From Methanobacteriota archaeon (GTDB taxonomy: Archaea; Halobacteriota; Methanosarcinia; Methanosarcinales; Methanosarcinaceae): a DNA stretch of 64,000 nt. Made by a program: the position numbers and the translations under genes. Each line of letters begins with the position of its first letter. Within the stretch, counting starts at the first letter, position 1. Shown one piece after another: positions 7,157-16,960 of this stretch. The notes beneath the pieces were generated by a model that did not search any database, was not told the origin of the DNA, and saw only the letters and a list, made by a program, of their open reading frames with translations. The stretch spans positions 76,782 through 140,781 of the forward strand of contig JAEWQJ010000043.1 of the NCBI GenBank assembly GCA_023399215.1. Reading direction: 5' to 3'.

Positions 7157-9226
7157 TTAACGTGAAGTGTTTTCTGACCCTTCTTTTAAGTTACCAAGTT
7201 TGAATTTTTCCGTAGCTTTTTTCATTCTTTCCCCGAGCAAAGAAAGGTCACTAGCCATGTTGGCAAGTTCTGACATTGAAGCACTCTGCTCTTCAAGAGC
7301 TGCAGCAGTTTCCTGGGTTCCTGCAGCAGACTGCTCCGAAATTGAGGAAATATCCTCCAGAGTGGAAGTGATTTCTTCAATGGATGCGGACTGCTCTTCT
7401 GTAGCAGCTGCAACATCTTCTATCATATTTGTAATTTCATTGATTGTAGTTACAATCCCTGAAACCATTTCAACCGCGTTATTAACAGACAGTGAACCAG
7501 CCTGCACATCTTTTTTACTGGCCTCTATACTTTCCACGGTTTCACTGATACTGCCTCTTATTTCATCAATTAGACTAGAAATGTTATTAGCAGCGCGGCC
7601 GGATTCGTCGGCAAGTTTTCGGACCTCATCGGCTACAACAGAAAAACCCCTGCCGTGCTCACCAGCCCGGGCAGCCTCAATTGCAGCATTCAGCGCAAGC
7701 ATATTTGTCTGGTCGGCAATCCTGGTAATAAGAGTTACAATTTCATTGATTTGTTGAGACTTGGAGTCAAGCTCCGTTATCACTTCCTTAGTTTCATCAA
7801 CAGAGAAGCGAATATGGTCCATTTTTACCAGGAGTTCTCTTGAGGCATTTCCAATGTTATTGATAGTGTTATTGACAAGATTAGTGTTCTTAGAAACTTT
7901 CTGGGTATTCTCCGCAATTTCCTGGATATTGTGTGTCATGTCCTGCATTGCATGAGTTATATCCACTATTTTTGTACTCTGCACTTCGGTCCCATTTGAA
8001 ATTTCAGTTGCAGTGTCAGAAATTTTCCTTGAAGCTGAAGCCACTTCCTCAGAAGAAGCAGACATTTCTTCTGAAAGTGTAGAAAGGTGAACTGAAATTT
8101 CCTGAATTCCTTTTATCAGGCTACGAAGGTTTTCAACCATCGATTTAAAAGCTTGTGAGAGTTGAGAGATTTCACTTCTCGAGTTTCCTTTAATCTCAAC
8201 ACTCAGATCTCCTCCAGAGATTCTGTCTGCGGCTTCAAGTAATTCATATATGGGTTTTCTATAAACATTAAGAATAACAAAAACAAGTAAAACCCCGACA
8301 AGTATTGAAAGAAAAGTAACGAGAAAAATCTTATTTATAGAATCTATTATCAGGGTGTTAAGTTTCTCTTTCTGATCGTTACTGGCAGCTTCAGCATTTT
8401 TTTTGACCTGTGCGGTTATGGTTTCCATTTTTTTTACTTCAACCGTCTTTTCCTCTTTAAGAATTTTCAGGCGATTAAAATCATTCTGGATCTTTTGGGC
8501 ACTGGTACTTATTGTACTTCTACGTTCAAGATTTTCAGTTGTCACCATCTGCGTTTTCAGATTATCAGTAACTTTAGTTATATTTCCCATTCGCTGACTG
8601 AAATTTTCCGCATGTTGATCTTCGGGAGTAATTATATAATTCTGGTATTCGTTTTGGGCTTCCAGTGCAAGTATGCTGATTTTCTGAGCTTCCTGAGCAT
8701 TGGACAACTTTTGCTGGAGGACTTCACCTGAAGAACCATTTCCTGCATATTGTTGATATTGCAGCATCTGGTCTTGATAAAGCTCATCTGCTTTCTGCAA
8801 AATAAGATCACCGTTTGAGACGATGTCGGCTCTAAGGGCCACCTCTTCGTCGTCTGCTTTAACGTAGTTGTTAAAAGTTGCATTAAATTCGTCAGACGTT
8901 TTCAGGATAGAGTCCATATGATCCTGGTTTACAGGATCAAGGTAGCCAAGATATATTTTTTTAGATATAGCTGCCTGGGAGGGCACAAGAGCAAGATGGT
9001 TATAAGTCTCGTTCTTATAACCAGAATCGCCATAAATAACATAACTTCTCTGGGCTTGCAGAGCCCCTTGCATATTATCCACGATGTAGGTCATGTTTTG
9101 AATGGCTCGGCTCTTTTTTTCAATATCGTTCATACCTTGATAGCTTGTATACCCAACAAAAAAAATCAAAACCAGAAGAAGAGCAAAGCCTACCACTAGA
9201 TGCCCTATTTTTGTGTTTTTATACAT
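7157..9226 (-). CDS. Methyl-accepting chemotaxis protein
   Basis: Transmembrane chemoreceptor. From the preferred start, TM1 is around residues 9-27 (LVVGFALLLVLIFFVGYTSY), an extracytoplasmic helical sensor of about 270 residues follows, TM2 is FLVTFLSILVGVLLVFVIL, then HAMP and a long coiled-coil signalling domain. The hairpin tip reads NMLALNAAIEAARAGEHGRG, which binds CheW/CheA. The helical, cache-less sensor resembles four-helix-bundle or CHASE3-like modules; the ligand is unknown. A GTG at 9259 also opens the frame, but GGTGAG lies six bases before ATG 9226, so I choose 9226 (689 aa). Downstream cheW is in the same unit. Confidence 0.93.
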   Translation of the reverse strand: MYKNTKIGHLVVGFALLLVLIFFVGYTSYQGMNDIEKKSRAIQNMTYIVDNMQGALQAQRSYVIYGDSGYKNETYNHLALVPSQAAISKKIYLGYLDPVNQDHMDSILKTSDEFNATFNNYVKADDEEVALRADIVSNGDLILQKADELYQDQMLQYQQYAGNGSSGEVLQQKLSNAQEAQKISILALEAQNEYQNYIITPEDQHAENFSQRMGNITKVTDNLKTQMVTTENLERRSTISTSAQKIQNDFNRLKILKEEKTVEVKKMETITAQVKKNAEAASNDQKEKLNTLIIDSINKIFLVTFLSILVGVLLVFVILNVYRKPIYELLEAADRISGGDLSVEIKGNSRSEISQLSQAFKSMVENLRSLIKGIQEISVHLSTLSEEMSASSEEVASASRKISDTATEISNGTEVQSTKIVDITHAMQDMTHNIQEIAENTQKVSKNTNLVNNTINNIGNASRELLVKMDHIRFSVDETKEVITELDSKSQQINEIVTLITRIADQTNMLALNAAIEAARAGEHGRGFSVVADEVRKLADESGRAANNISSLIDEIRGSISETVESIEASKKDVQAGSLSVNNAVEMVSGIVTTINEITNMIEDVAAATEEQSASIEEITSTLEDISSISEQSAAGTQETAAALEEQSASMSELANMASDLSLLGERMKKATEKFKLGNLKEGSENTSR

Positions 9227-9259
9227 TTTTCTCACCCTTGCCTCCAGCTTCTCCACCAC

Positions 9260-9603
9260 ATAAACATTCAGTTTACATAGGCTGTTAACCTGTCAGTAGT
9301 ACCCGCCAAGTGAAGTGAACATGCGGAAATATTTCTATGGAGACTGCCTGATCTTCCCAACCAGTTCTTCAATACAGACTATTTGAGAGTTGATAAATTT
9401 TTTGATTTATTAAAAAAAGAGAACATGTTAAAAAATTGTTTGCTGTGGTTTTAACCCGGTTTCACCCAATATCTCTTTAGATCTCTACCGAGTCTACTCT
9501 TTAGGCAACTGCCCTTGGATTTTCGTATAAATACTGCGACGGTCTTTTTATTTTCGCATGTATATTACGACTGTCTTATTATTTTCGCATATACATTATG
9601 TCT
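9260..9603. other. Spacer between receiver gene and chemoreceptor gene
   Basis: 344 bp without a supported gene. It must carry the promoter of the receptor-cheW unit. There are short direct repeats around 9534-9590 (tattttcgcat with the neighbouring tattacgactgtctta). No RNA structure is convincing. Confidence 0.5.
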
Positions 9604-9978
9604 TCAAGAGTCCGTTATTGTAAGAAAATACTCGATCTGTGAGCCAAAGTTGCCAAAGTTTATGGGTTTGGCAAGAACAGCATAGCATCCAGCCTTAAGG
9701 AACTTTTCTTTACATTCAAGATCAGAGTAACCTGTGACTGCAACTACCTTTATACTCCGAGTTTCAGGGTTAAGTTTGATTTTTTGAAGCAATTCAAGAC
9801 CGTGCATTTTCGGAAGTTCCATATCAAGCAATATCAGGTCAATTTTTGCTTTATTGAGAATTTCGAGAGCTTCAAAACCATTTTTCGCCTTTTTCGGCTC
9901 ATATCCAAAGGATTTAAGTAAGTCTGCTTCAACAGTCAGATTAAGTAAGTTATCTTCAACAATAAGGATTTCAGGCAC
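9604..9978 (-). CDS. Single-domain response regulator (CheY-like receiver)
   Basis: A 124-aa receiver domain with the acidic pocket in VEDN, phospho-acceptor Asp in LLDMELPK, conserved Thr in AVTGYS and Lys in AKPINF. No output domain. It probably takes phosphate from a histidine kinase such as CheA or a hybrid sensor and signals by protein contact. It is more similar in style to the stand-alone receivers attached to hybrid kinases (DIVED/DMELP motif) than to the CheY at 10906. It starts with GTG at 9978; AGGAG lies nine bases upstream. Confidence 0.85.
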   Translation of the reverse strand: MPEILIVEDNLLNLTVEADLLKSFGYEPKKAKNGFEALEILNKAKIDLILLDMELPKMHGLELLQKIKLNPETRSIKVVAVTGYSDLECKEKFLKAGCYAVLAKPINFGNFGSQIEYFLTITDS

Positions 9979-10905
9979 TCAAATCTACTCCTAAGGGGGG
10001 TTGCTTGAAGATTTTGTAAGTGAGATTTTGTAAGTGAGATTTTGTAAGTGAGATTTGTCAAAGAAACACTGAGTAACGAGTTTTCTAATGAATTGAGTTT
10101 TCTAGTGAATAATAATCTTCTAAGTAAGGTCTGAAACAAGAAAATATGAAATGAAATATTTCCTTGTATCTTCAGCATGTATACCTTAGTCCTTCCTAAA
10201 ACCAGGGCCAAAAGTTATGAAAATTACTCTATCTTCAACAAGTATACCTTATACCTGCAAATTGTTCCAAGGTTATCTTTCAATTTACAGTAATATATGA
10301 AGTTTGGGAAAATATAAATTTATTTGCAAAATTTAGATACATGTTTTCAATATATAAATAGAAATAAAAATATTTTATTTAAATTTAGGTATCATTTGGG
10401 GTGTCACTGTTCAGGAAAAAATTGAAATTAGTACCAGATTAAATTTAAAACAAACAGGGAAACGTTTTATTTAGAAAAGATAATATAATTAATGTTTTAT
10501 TTAAATTTGAAGATCAAAACTGGAACTCGGCTGAAGATTGAGAAAGAACCAGTAACTTCTGTAAATAGTGTATTAACGTGTCAATTAACCAGAGTATTTA
10601 AATAAATTTTGACCTATAATTTTATAAAGACAATTAAAAAATTTAATATAGCAGGTTTCGTATATATTTTTCTACACAATTGAAATAAATATGTCTTAAC
10701 AAATAAACTCGGTTGGTTACATTTGTTAACCTAGAGTGATTTTTAAATTAGGTCCTTTGATTCATGGCATGAGTTTATGGAGAATATTTGGGCAAGAGGC
10801 TAGATTCGGCAAAGATAGGAATAAGGTGTCGGAACATTCCAAAAAATAGAAGTGTAAATACCATCCGATATTGTCGCTTGTTCAAGAACGGAAGAAGGGG
10901 AATGC
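9979..10905. other. Long AT-rich divergent spacer in the chemotaxis locus
   Basis: 927 bp between a minus-strand receiver and plus-strand cheY. A 14-bp tandem repeat (GATTTTGTAAGTGA at 10010, 10024 and 10038, plus a partial copy) lies just upstream of the receiver gene. The rest is very AT-rich with several TATA-like stretches. No gene or convincing RNA seen; it presumably contains both divergent promoters. Confidence 0.6.
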
Positions 10906-11271
10906 ATGGCCAGAATTATGATCGTGGACGATGCCGAATTTATGCGGATGATTATTAGAGATATTCTTCTGATGCACGGACATGAAGTTGTTGCTGAAGT
11001 CGATGATGGGGAAGAGGCAATTCAGCTTTATTTCGAAGTAAAGCCCGATATTGTGTTAATGGATATAATTATGCCAGATATGGATGGAAAAGAAGCATTG
11101 CAAAAACTTCTTACTATGGATCCTGAGGCAAAAATAGTAATGTGTTCCTCCATTGGTCAACAGGCCCTCATAACCGAATCAATGAAGATAGGAGCTATGG
11201 GCTTTATAGTAAAGCCTTTTGAGCCTGACGGAATGCTCGATGTAATAAGAAAAATTGCTGAACCGAATTAG
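10906..11271 (+). CDS. cheY: Chemotaxis response regulator CheY
   Basis: A 121-aa receiver with Asp8/Asp9 (IVDDAEFM), phospho-acceptor Asp53 (VLMDIIMPDMDG), Ser81/82 and Lys103 (IVKPFEP). This matches archaeal CheY. Phosphorylated by CheA, it reports to the archaellum switch through CheF-type adaptors, none of which is encoded in this window. It is the first plus-strand gene of the chemotaxis group and is followed 176 bp later by cheB. Confidence 0.92.
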   Translation: MARIMIVDDAEFMRMIIRDILLMHGHEVVAEVDDGEEAIQLYFEVKPDIVLMDIIMPDMDGKEALQKLLTMDPEAKIVMCSSIGQQALITESMKIGAMGFIVKPFEPDGMLDVIRKIAEPN

Positions 11272-11447
11272 ATTCGATTTGAGGATAATGGTAAATAAGG
11301 CTGTCATTATGTAAAATTGCGTTAACTGAGGCTGCATTAAATAAAGCAATTAACACTGTATTGAATAAAAAATCAGACTATTGTTAATATAATTAAATAG
11401 AAATTATTAGACAAAGTTATTAAAATAAATTTTATATTTAAAGAAAA

Positions 11448-12542
11448 GTGCTTAAGATGACTATCTGCGCACTCATAGTAGATGATTCTGCTTTAATTCG
11501 CAAACTCCTTTCCGAGATCCTCAGTCAAGAACCGAATCTCAGAGTCATAGGAACGGCATTCAATGGAAAGGACGGCCTTGAGAAAATTAAAAAATTAAGG
11601 CCCGATGTCGTTCTTCTAGACAATGTTATGCCTGTTCTTGACGGCCTTAAGACTCTTGCTCGGATTATGAAAGAGTATCCGACTCCCGTTGTGATGATTT
11701 CAGCCCTTGGGGAAAGGGCTGAGGAGATAACACTTACAGCTTTTGAATACGGAGCAGTGGATGTAAGCCAGAAGCCTGAAGGAATTCTTAGTCAGAGCAT
11801 GTCAGATATGGCAAAAGAAATTTGCAGAAAAACCCGGGCAGCTGCAAAAGCCAATCTTGAAAATCTGGAGTGCATGCGAAATCGGGAATTGGAAGAACCG
11901 AATATAAATAAAAGAGAAAAAATAGAAAATCACAGGTCTCGGAAAGAAACAACGGCTTCCGTGCGAAATGTTCTTGCAATAGGCGCATCCACTGGAGGCC
12001 CAAGAGCCCTGGAGAAGCTTATAGGTTCGTTTCCTGCCGACATCCCTGCCGCAATCCTGATAGTACAGCACATGCCTGCAGGTTTTACGGCGTCTCTTTC
12101 TAAAAGGCTTGATTCAAAAACGGCTCTTTGGGTAAAAGAAGCAGAGGAAGGGGACATAATAGAGGAAGGAACCGTACTTATAGCTCCCGGAGACTATCAT
12201 ATGGAAGTCGTACAGAAGACTGTAAACGGTCGTAAAAAAGAGGTTGCACATCTTTCATGCGGCCCGAAAGAACTGGGTTCAAGACCATCAGTAAATGCTC
12301 TTTTCAGGTCTATCGCTCCAATTTATGGCTCCAAAATCGTTTCCCTGGTTCTGACAGGAATGAACTGCGATGGAGCGGATGGAGCTGAACAAGTAAAAAA
12401 GATGGGAGGAAAAGTGGTTGCTGAGGCTCAGAGTTCATGTGTGGTTTACGGGATGTCAAAAGAAGTTGTAAGGCGAAAACTGGCGGATTTTGTGCTTCCT
12501 CTGGATCAAATGGCTGAAGAAGTTGTAAAAATAATAAGCTAA
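11448..12542 (+). CDS. cheB: Protein-glutamate methylesterase CheB
   Basis: Receiver domain (phospho-acceptor Asp58, VVLLDNVMPVLDG) joined by a charged linker (about 125-170) to a methylesterase domain with the catalytic triad Ser181 (IGASTGGPRA), His208 (QHMPAGFT) and Asp308 (GMNCDGADG). It removes methyl groups from chemoreceptor glutamates as part of adaptation and opposes CheR. The start is either GTG 11448 or ATG 11457; neither has a strong ribosome binding site, and MTICALIVDD from 11457 fits the family start better. Confidence 0.93.
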   Translation: MLKMTICALIVDDSALIRKLLSEILSQEPNLRVIGTAFNGKDGLEKIKKLRPDVVLLDNVMPVLDGLKTLARIMKEYPTPVVMISALGERAEEITLTAFEYGAVDVSQKPEGILSQSMSDMAKEICRKTRAAAKANLENLECMRNRELEEPNINKREKIENHRSRKETTASVRNVLAIGASTGGPRALEKLIGSFPADIPAAILIVQHMPAGFTASLSKRLDSKTALWVKEAEEGDIIEEGTVLIAPGDYHMEVVQKTVNGRKKEVAHLSCGPKELGSRPSVNALFRSIAPIYGSKIVSLVLTGMNCDGADGAEQVKKMGGKVVAEAQSSCVVYGMSKEVVRRKLADFVLPLDQMAEEVVKIIS

Positions 12543-12544
12543 CT

Positions 12545-12645
12545 TTTCGAACTAAAAGTACGGACTAAATAAATATTGGGACTAAAACAGAAATACGGAC
12601 TAAACAAATGTTGGGACTAAAACAGATGTAGGGATTAAACCAGAA
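12545..12645. repeat. 35-bp (two 17/18-bp halves) tandem repeat after cheB
   Basis: Units beginning ACGGACTAAA at 12560 and 12595 are 35 bp apart and nearly identical. Each contains a second GGGACTAAA, giving a 17/18-bp sub-period. A decayed copy follows. The array starts within 10 bp of the cheB stop codon. Confidence 0.7.
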
Positions 12646-12744
12646 TTGAATACGAAACCGACTATAGAACTCAACCCCCGAATTGAATTCTGTGTTGAGA
12701 AATCATCTAAAAAAATCTGAACTTCCAGACAGGCAGGGAAAATT

Positions 12745-14445
12745 ATGGATATGTCAAAATATATGGGCATTTTCAGGGCAGAGTCTGAGAAATACATCAA
12801 AGAGTTGAGCGATTCCCTGCTGGTGCTTGAGAACGATCCTGAAAATACGGAACAGATGAATACGTTATTTCGTGCAGCTCATACATTCAAAGGCATGTCT
12901 GCAACTATGGGGTTCAAACAAATTGTAGAGTTAACGCATGAAATGGAAAGTTTGATAGACAGGCTGCGCACACGGCAAATTGTGCTTAATTCTTCTTTGA
13001 TTGATGTTCTCCTGGTATGTGTGGATACCCTTGAGGGGCTTGTAGAAAATGTCTGTGAAAGCGAAGGAGATAAGCCCGAAAAAGGAAAGAAAGTGACAGC
13101 TAATAAATGCGAGTTCTATCCTGATGTCTACGAAGTGATAAAAACGTTAAGGGAGGTAAATGATTCTTCTGAAAAAACCTCAATTCAAAGAATCGAAAAT
13201 AAACTCCTGCCTGCAACGAAAAAAACGACGAAAGAAATCTATCAACCAGAGAATGAAGAAAAAACCCCAGATTATCCAAAATCGAGCCCTAAAGTGAAAA
13301 TTGTTCAGAACCCAAGAATCAGTACCGAACAGCTCGATAAATTGATGAATCTCGTGGGCGAGCTCGTAATTAACCGGAGTAGAATAAACGAGCTTACACG
13401 CAACCTGAAATCCAAGGAGCTTGAGGCTGCACTTTCAGATTTTCATAAGCTAACAAGAGAACTGCAAGATGAAGTGATCGAGGCAAGAATGGTACCTCTG
13501 GACCATATCACCTACATCTATCCCAGAATGATCAGAGATCTTGCACGCGTACAAAACAAAAAAATCGATTTTATAATCAAAGGGAAAGAAATCAAGCTCG
13601 ATAGAACTATTCTCGAAGAAATCGGGGATTCCCTTGTGCACCTGTTAAGAAATGCAGTAGATCACGGGATCGAAATTCCGGAGAAACGTGTGGAACTTGG
13701 GAAAAAAGAGAATGGCACTATACTGATTACAGCTTCAAGACAGGAAAATTTTGTCCTTATTAGAATAGAAGATGACGGATGTGGAATAGACACTAATGAA
13801 ATCAGGAAAGTTGCATTAAAGAAAGGAATTATCTCAAGAGAAAGTGCGGAGCAGCTTCAGGAAGAAGAAGCAATGCAATTGATATTTACTCCAGGTCTCA
13901 GTACTTCTGACAGTGTTACCGATATCTCCGGAAGGGGGATAGGAATGGATGTTGTAAAAAACAGAGTTGAGCGCCTTGGAGGGTCAGTAAAAGTTGAGTC
14001 AAAGCCTAAACTTGGTTCCAGGTTTGAATTGAAACTGCCTTTAACCATTGCGGTTTATCAGGCCATGCTGGTAAGAGTTGGAAAGGAAAAATACGCAATT
14101 CCCTTCACAAGCATAGTGAAAAACATTGAAGTTAGCTCGCAGGAAATCAAGCATATCAAAGGACAGGAAGTCATTTTAATAGATAATAAAATTTTTCCAC
14201 TTTTTAGATTGAGAAAGCAGTTTCAGCTACCTGTTGATAGCGACGAGAACAATATTTTCGTAGTTCTGGTTGAAAAACACGGGCAATATATTGGAATAGT
14301 CGTGGACGAACTGCTTGGAAAACAGGAAGTAATAGTAAAAAACTTCAAAAGCAAGCTTCTTGACAATACCAGAGGATTTGCAGGAGCAACAATTCTGGGC
14401 GACGGAAACGTTATTTTAATTATCGATGTCAACTCCCTGATTTGA
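12745..14445 (+). CDS. cheA: Chemotaxis histidine kinase CheA
   Basis: 566-aa class II histidine kinase. Order: Hpt domain with phospho-acceptor His46 (FRAAHTFKGM), a linker of about 80 residues without a clear P2 domain, dimerisation helices (from RISTEQLDKLMNLVGELVIN), HATPase with the N box at Asn303/His307 (LLRNAVDHG) and G box (DDGCGID, 344-349), then a CheW-like regulatory domain from about 430. It receives receptor input through CheW and phosphorylates CheY and CheB. The small size relative to E. coli CheA (654) reflects the missing or reduced P2 module. AGGGAAAATT precedes ATG 12745. Confidence 0.94.
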   Translation: MDMSKYMGIFRAESEKYIKELSDSLLVLENDPENTEQMNTLFRAAHTFKGMSATMGFKQIVELTHEMESLIDRLRTRQIVLNSSLIDVLLVCVDTLEGLVENVCESEGDKPEKGKKVTANKCEFYPDVYEVIKTLREVNDSSEKTSIQRIENKLLPATKKTTKEIYQPENEEKTPDYPKSSPKVKIVQNPRISTEQLDKLMNLVGELVINRSRINELTRNLKSKELEAALSDFHKLTRELQDEVIEARMVPLDHITYIYPRMIRDLARVQNKKIDFIIKGKEIKLDRTILEEIGDSLVHLLRNAVDHGIEIPEKRVELGKKENGTILITASRQENFVLIRIEDDGCGIDTNEIRKVALKKGIISRESAEQLQEEEAMQLIFTPGLSTSDSVTDISGRGIGMDVVKNRVERLGGSVKVESKPKLGSRFELKLPLTIAVYQAMLVRVGKEKYAIPFTSIVKNIEVSSQEIKHIKGQEVILIDNKIFPLFRLRKQFQLPVDSDENNIFVVLVEKHGQYIGIVVDELLGKQEVIVKNFKSKLLDNTRGFAGATILGDGNVILIIDVNSLI

Positions 14446-14505
14446 AATAAGTAAGAAACTTTAAGTGGATAAAGAAGCCTGGATAAAAATACTGCCGGTG
14501 AAGAA

Positions 14506-15414
14506 ATGAGTAACGGTCCAGTTAGAAAGGCAAATGATAGTGAAATAACTAAAGAGAAAAGTAAAGAGATAAATAGAGAGATAAAGACATGTCAAAATCT
14601 GGAAAAAGATCCAGACTTTGAACTGTTAAAGAGAAATATTAGTGGAAACACCGGTTTTAACTGTGAATATTATAAGGAAGCCCATTTCAGGCGTAGAATT
14701 AACGTGCGCGTTCGAGCCACCAATTCTGAGAGTTATGGAGCGTATCTGAAATTTATAAAGAAAGATCCGCAAGAGTACGAATTTCTTCTTGATGCTCTTA
14801 CTGTAAATGTCAGTGAGTTTTTCCGAAATCTCGAAACCTTCAGAATAATCGAAAAAGAGGTTATTCCCTCTCTTGTTAGAACCAGATCAGGATTATTTCT
14901 CCGATCAATTCGCATATGGAGTGCCGGTTGTGCAGCAGGAGAGGAAGCTTATTCCCTTGCTATCTTGCTGCACAGGATCCTGAAAAACGACTTTAATAAG
15001 TATAGAATAAGAATTATAGGTACGGATATTGATACTCAAAGTCTAGAAAAAGCCAAAAAAGGTATTTACAATGAAAACTCGCTTAAAAATCTTGATTCAG
15101 GCACAAAGGAACGTTATTTCTTCAAACAGGGAGATAATTATCAGGTAATAGACGAGTTTAAGAGTATAACACAATTTAAACGTCAAGATTTGATTTCAGA
15201 CCCGAGAATCGATTATTTTGATCTTATTGTCTGCCGAAATGTAATGATATATTTTAAAAAGGAAATTCAGGAACAATTACAGCTTAATTTCTACAAGGCT
15301 CTTGGAAAAGGAGGATTTTTTATAATAGGAAAGTCTGAAACACTACTTGGGACTGCATCAAGTCTCTTTAGACCTTACAATACAAGAGAGCGCCTGTACA
15401 TAAAGGAAATCTAA
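14506..15414 (+). CDS. cheR: Chemoreceptor glutamate methyltransferase CheR
   Basis: About 300 aa: an N-terminal helical substrate-binding domain and a SAM-dependent methyltransferase domain with AGCAAGEEAYSLA (SAM site), IIGTDIDTQSLEKA, and FDLIVCRNVMIYF. It methylates receptor glutamates and is the partner of CheB. An extra charged N-terminus of about 30 residues precedes the family start. GGTGA lies five bases before ATG 14506, supporting this start. It follows cheA by 60 bp. Confidence 0.93.
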   Translation: MSNGPVRKANDSEITKEKSKEINREIKTCQNLEKDPDFELLKRNISGNTGFNCEYYKEAHFRRRINVRVRATNSESYGAYLKFIKKDPQEYEFLLDALTVNVSEFFRNLETFRIIEKEVIPSLVRTRSGLFLRSIRIWSAGCAAGEEAYSLAILLHRILKNDFNKYRIRIIGTDIDTQSLEKAKKGIYNENSLKNLDSGTKERYFFKQGDNYQVIDEFKSITQFKRQDLISDPRIDYFDLIVCRNVMIYFKKEIQEQLQLNFYKALGKGGFFIIGKSETLLGTASSLFRPYNTRERLYIKEI

Positions 15415-16003
15415 AGAGACATTTATGGAAGAGGTCAAGAACCTGAGGAATTTAAGTGAATACGAATATAGAGCCTGAATATGGATTTTCAATGAATAGA
15501 ATCACAAAAATCTCGAAAATATAAGAATAGGAAATTAGGCAACTTCTCTCTATAAGCGCTATGTTTTATCCCAAAATTATATCACTTTTTTAGCTCAATG
15601 TACAATAATTATAATTATAGTAATTATATTATATACAGGTTATATATACAGGTAACCTAACTATTTCACTTCAACTTCGAATTTGTTTCATTTTACGTGA
15701 TCGTTCTCCTTTACTAAAATGAATTGGAATTACTCAACATCTAACCTTTTGCGTCGCCTGCTGTTGTATTATGTATTGGACTTCCAAATGGTTTTGAATC
15801 TGCAAAATAATTTCAGGATACAACAGTTGTAAATAAATTTTGAATGTTTCTTAAACAAATTTTTTAAAGAAATTATAAATCATTTTAAATAGTTTCTAAA
15901 CAATGTCTAAGCAGCTCCTAAAAATTTTCTAATATTTTCCAAAATAGAGATATTTTCTAATATTTTTCAAAATAGAGAAATTTCGAAACCAGGAGGGTTC
16001 TTC
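15415..16003. other. AT-rich spacer between cheR and cheD
   Basis: About 590 bp with no supported gene. A 28-bp direct repeat (TTTTCTAATATTTTYCAAAA at 15925 and 15953) lies just before cheD. The ribosome binding site AGGAGGG (15991-15997) at its end belongs to cheD. Confidence 0.6.
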
Positions 16004-16486
16004 AAGACGATCGACTCAGGCGTAATTGTAGTGGGAATAGGAGCCTGTGCATTGGCCAGGAGTCCGGTTAAAATTAAAACCTCCGGGTTGGGTTCATGTT
16101 TAAGCATAACACTCTATGATAAGCAGGAGAGAATAGGTGGGCTTGTCCATACGATGCTTCCGAGTATAAGTGATGCAAAGATAAAAGACAACCCTTTAAA
16201 ATATACTGATTCCGGTATAGAGTATCTTGCAGCTGAGATACTAAGAAAAGGTTCATCCAGAAAAAGGCTCGAAGCAAAACTTGTCGGGGGAGCACATATG
16301 TTTGAAAATCAGACCCTGAACATAGGTGAAAGAAATATAAAAGTAGCCAAAAGCACTCTGGAAAAATTTGAAATTCCAATTATAGCCGAGGATACCGGCA
16401 AAAATTACGGACGTACAGTAACTCTTGATACTTCTACTGGTGATCTCCTAATAAGGACTATTTTGAGAGAAAATAAGATAATATAA
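16004..16486 (+). CDS. cheD: Chemoreceptor glutamine deamidase CheD (start codon anomalous)
   Basis: CheD family, about 160 aa. The catalytic Cys is in SGLGSCLSITLYD and His in HTMLPSI; GGAHMF and TGKNYGRTV are further family motifs. It deamidates glutamines in chemoreceptors. The only conventional start in frame is GTG 16031, but this has no ribosome binding site and would cut the first beta strand (IVVGIGACALA). A strong AGGAGGG at 15991-15997 is six bases upstream of an in-frame AAG (16004), where the reading frame begins KTIDSGVIVVGIG. One base change would make this ATG. It may use a rare start, be poorly expressed, or contain a recent start-loss mutation. Confidence 0.85.
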   Translation, partial: KTIDSGVIVVGIGACALARSPVKIKTSGLGSCLSITLYDKQERIGGLVHTMLPSISDAKIKDNPLKYTDSGIEYLAAEILRKGSSRKRLEAKLVGGAHMFENQTLNIGERNIKVAKSTLEKFEIPIIAEDTGKNYGRTVTLDTSTGDLLIRTILRENKII

Positions 16487-16960
16487 AAGAATCAAGTGGT
16501 TTCTATCTTTAATCGATTTTTATTTTTACTCTATTTTCCCTTATTTATTATCACCTTTTACTTATTTTCACTTTTAATCTGCTCTTACCTTTATTCGTCT
16601 ACTCTTTCGTTTGTTTTTACTTTTAATCTGTTCTTACCTTCATTCGTCTATTCTTTCGTTTGTTTTTACTTTTAATCTGTTCTTACATTTAGTTCCTTTT
16701 ACTTTTTGATATTGTTGAAGTAATATTGAGAAATTTTGATATTGATAAAGCAATATTGAGAAATATTTTTGAATTTTTAAAGTAAATTATTTTTTCAAAC
16801 TGTTCATTTTTGAATTCACTTTCGTTTCTTCACCTTTTCTTTGAAAAATTATATATTTGATATAAATATTATAATTACATTATTGGTTCCATTAATAAAG
16901 CAAAAGAAAATAAAAGTAGCATAAAACTTTAAATCTGTATCTGAGGCTAGATCTAAGGTA
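16487..16960. repeat. Spacer with 49-bp direct repeat (16571-16700)
   Basis: CTTTTAATCTG occurs at 16571, 16620 and 16669, exactly 49 bp apart. Each is followed by a TTCTTACCTT-ATTCGTCTA-type sequence. About 2.3 copies. The rest of the spacer is AT-rich and has no gene. Confidence 0.8.

Noticed and set aside
7167..7757. Plus-strand frame over the chemoreceptor
   Set aside because: Reverse-strand shadow of the repetitive coiled-coil signalling domain.
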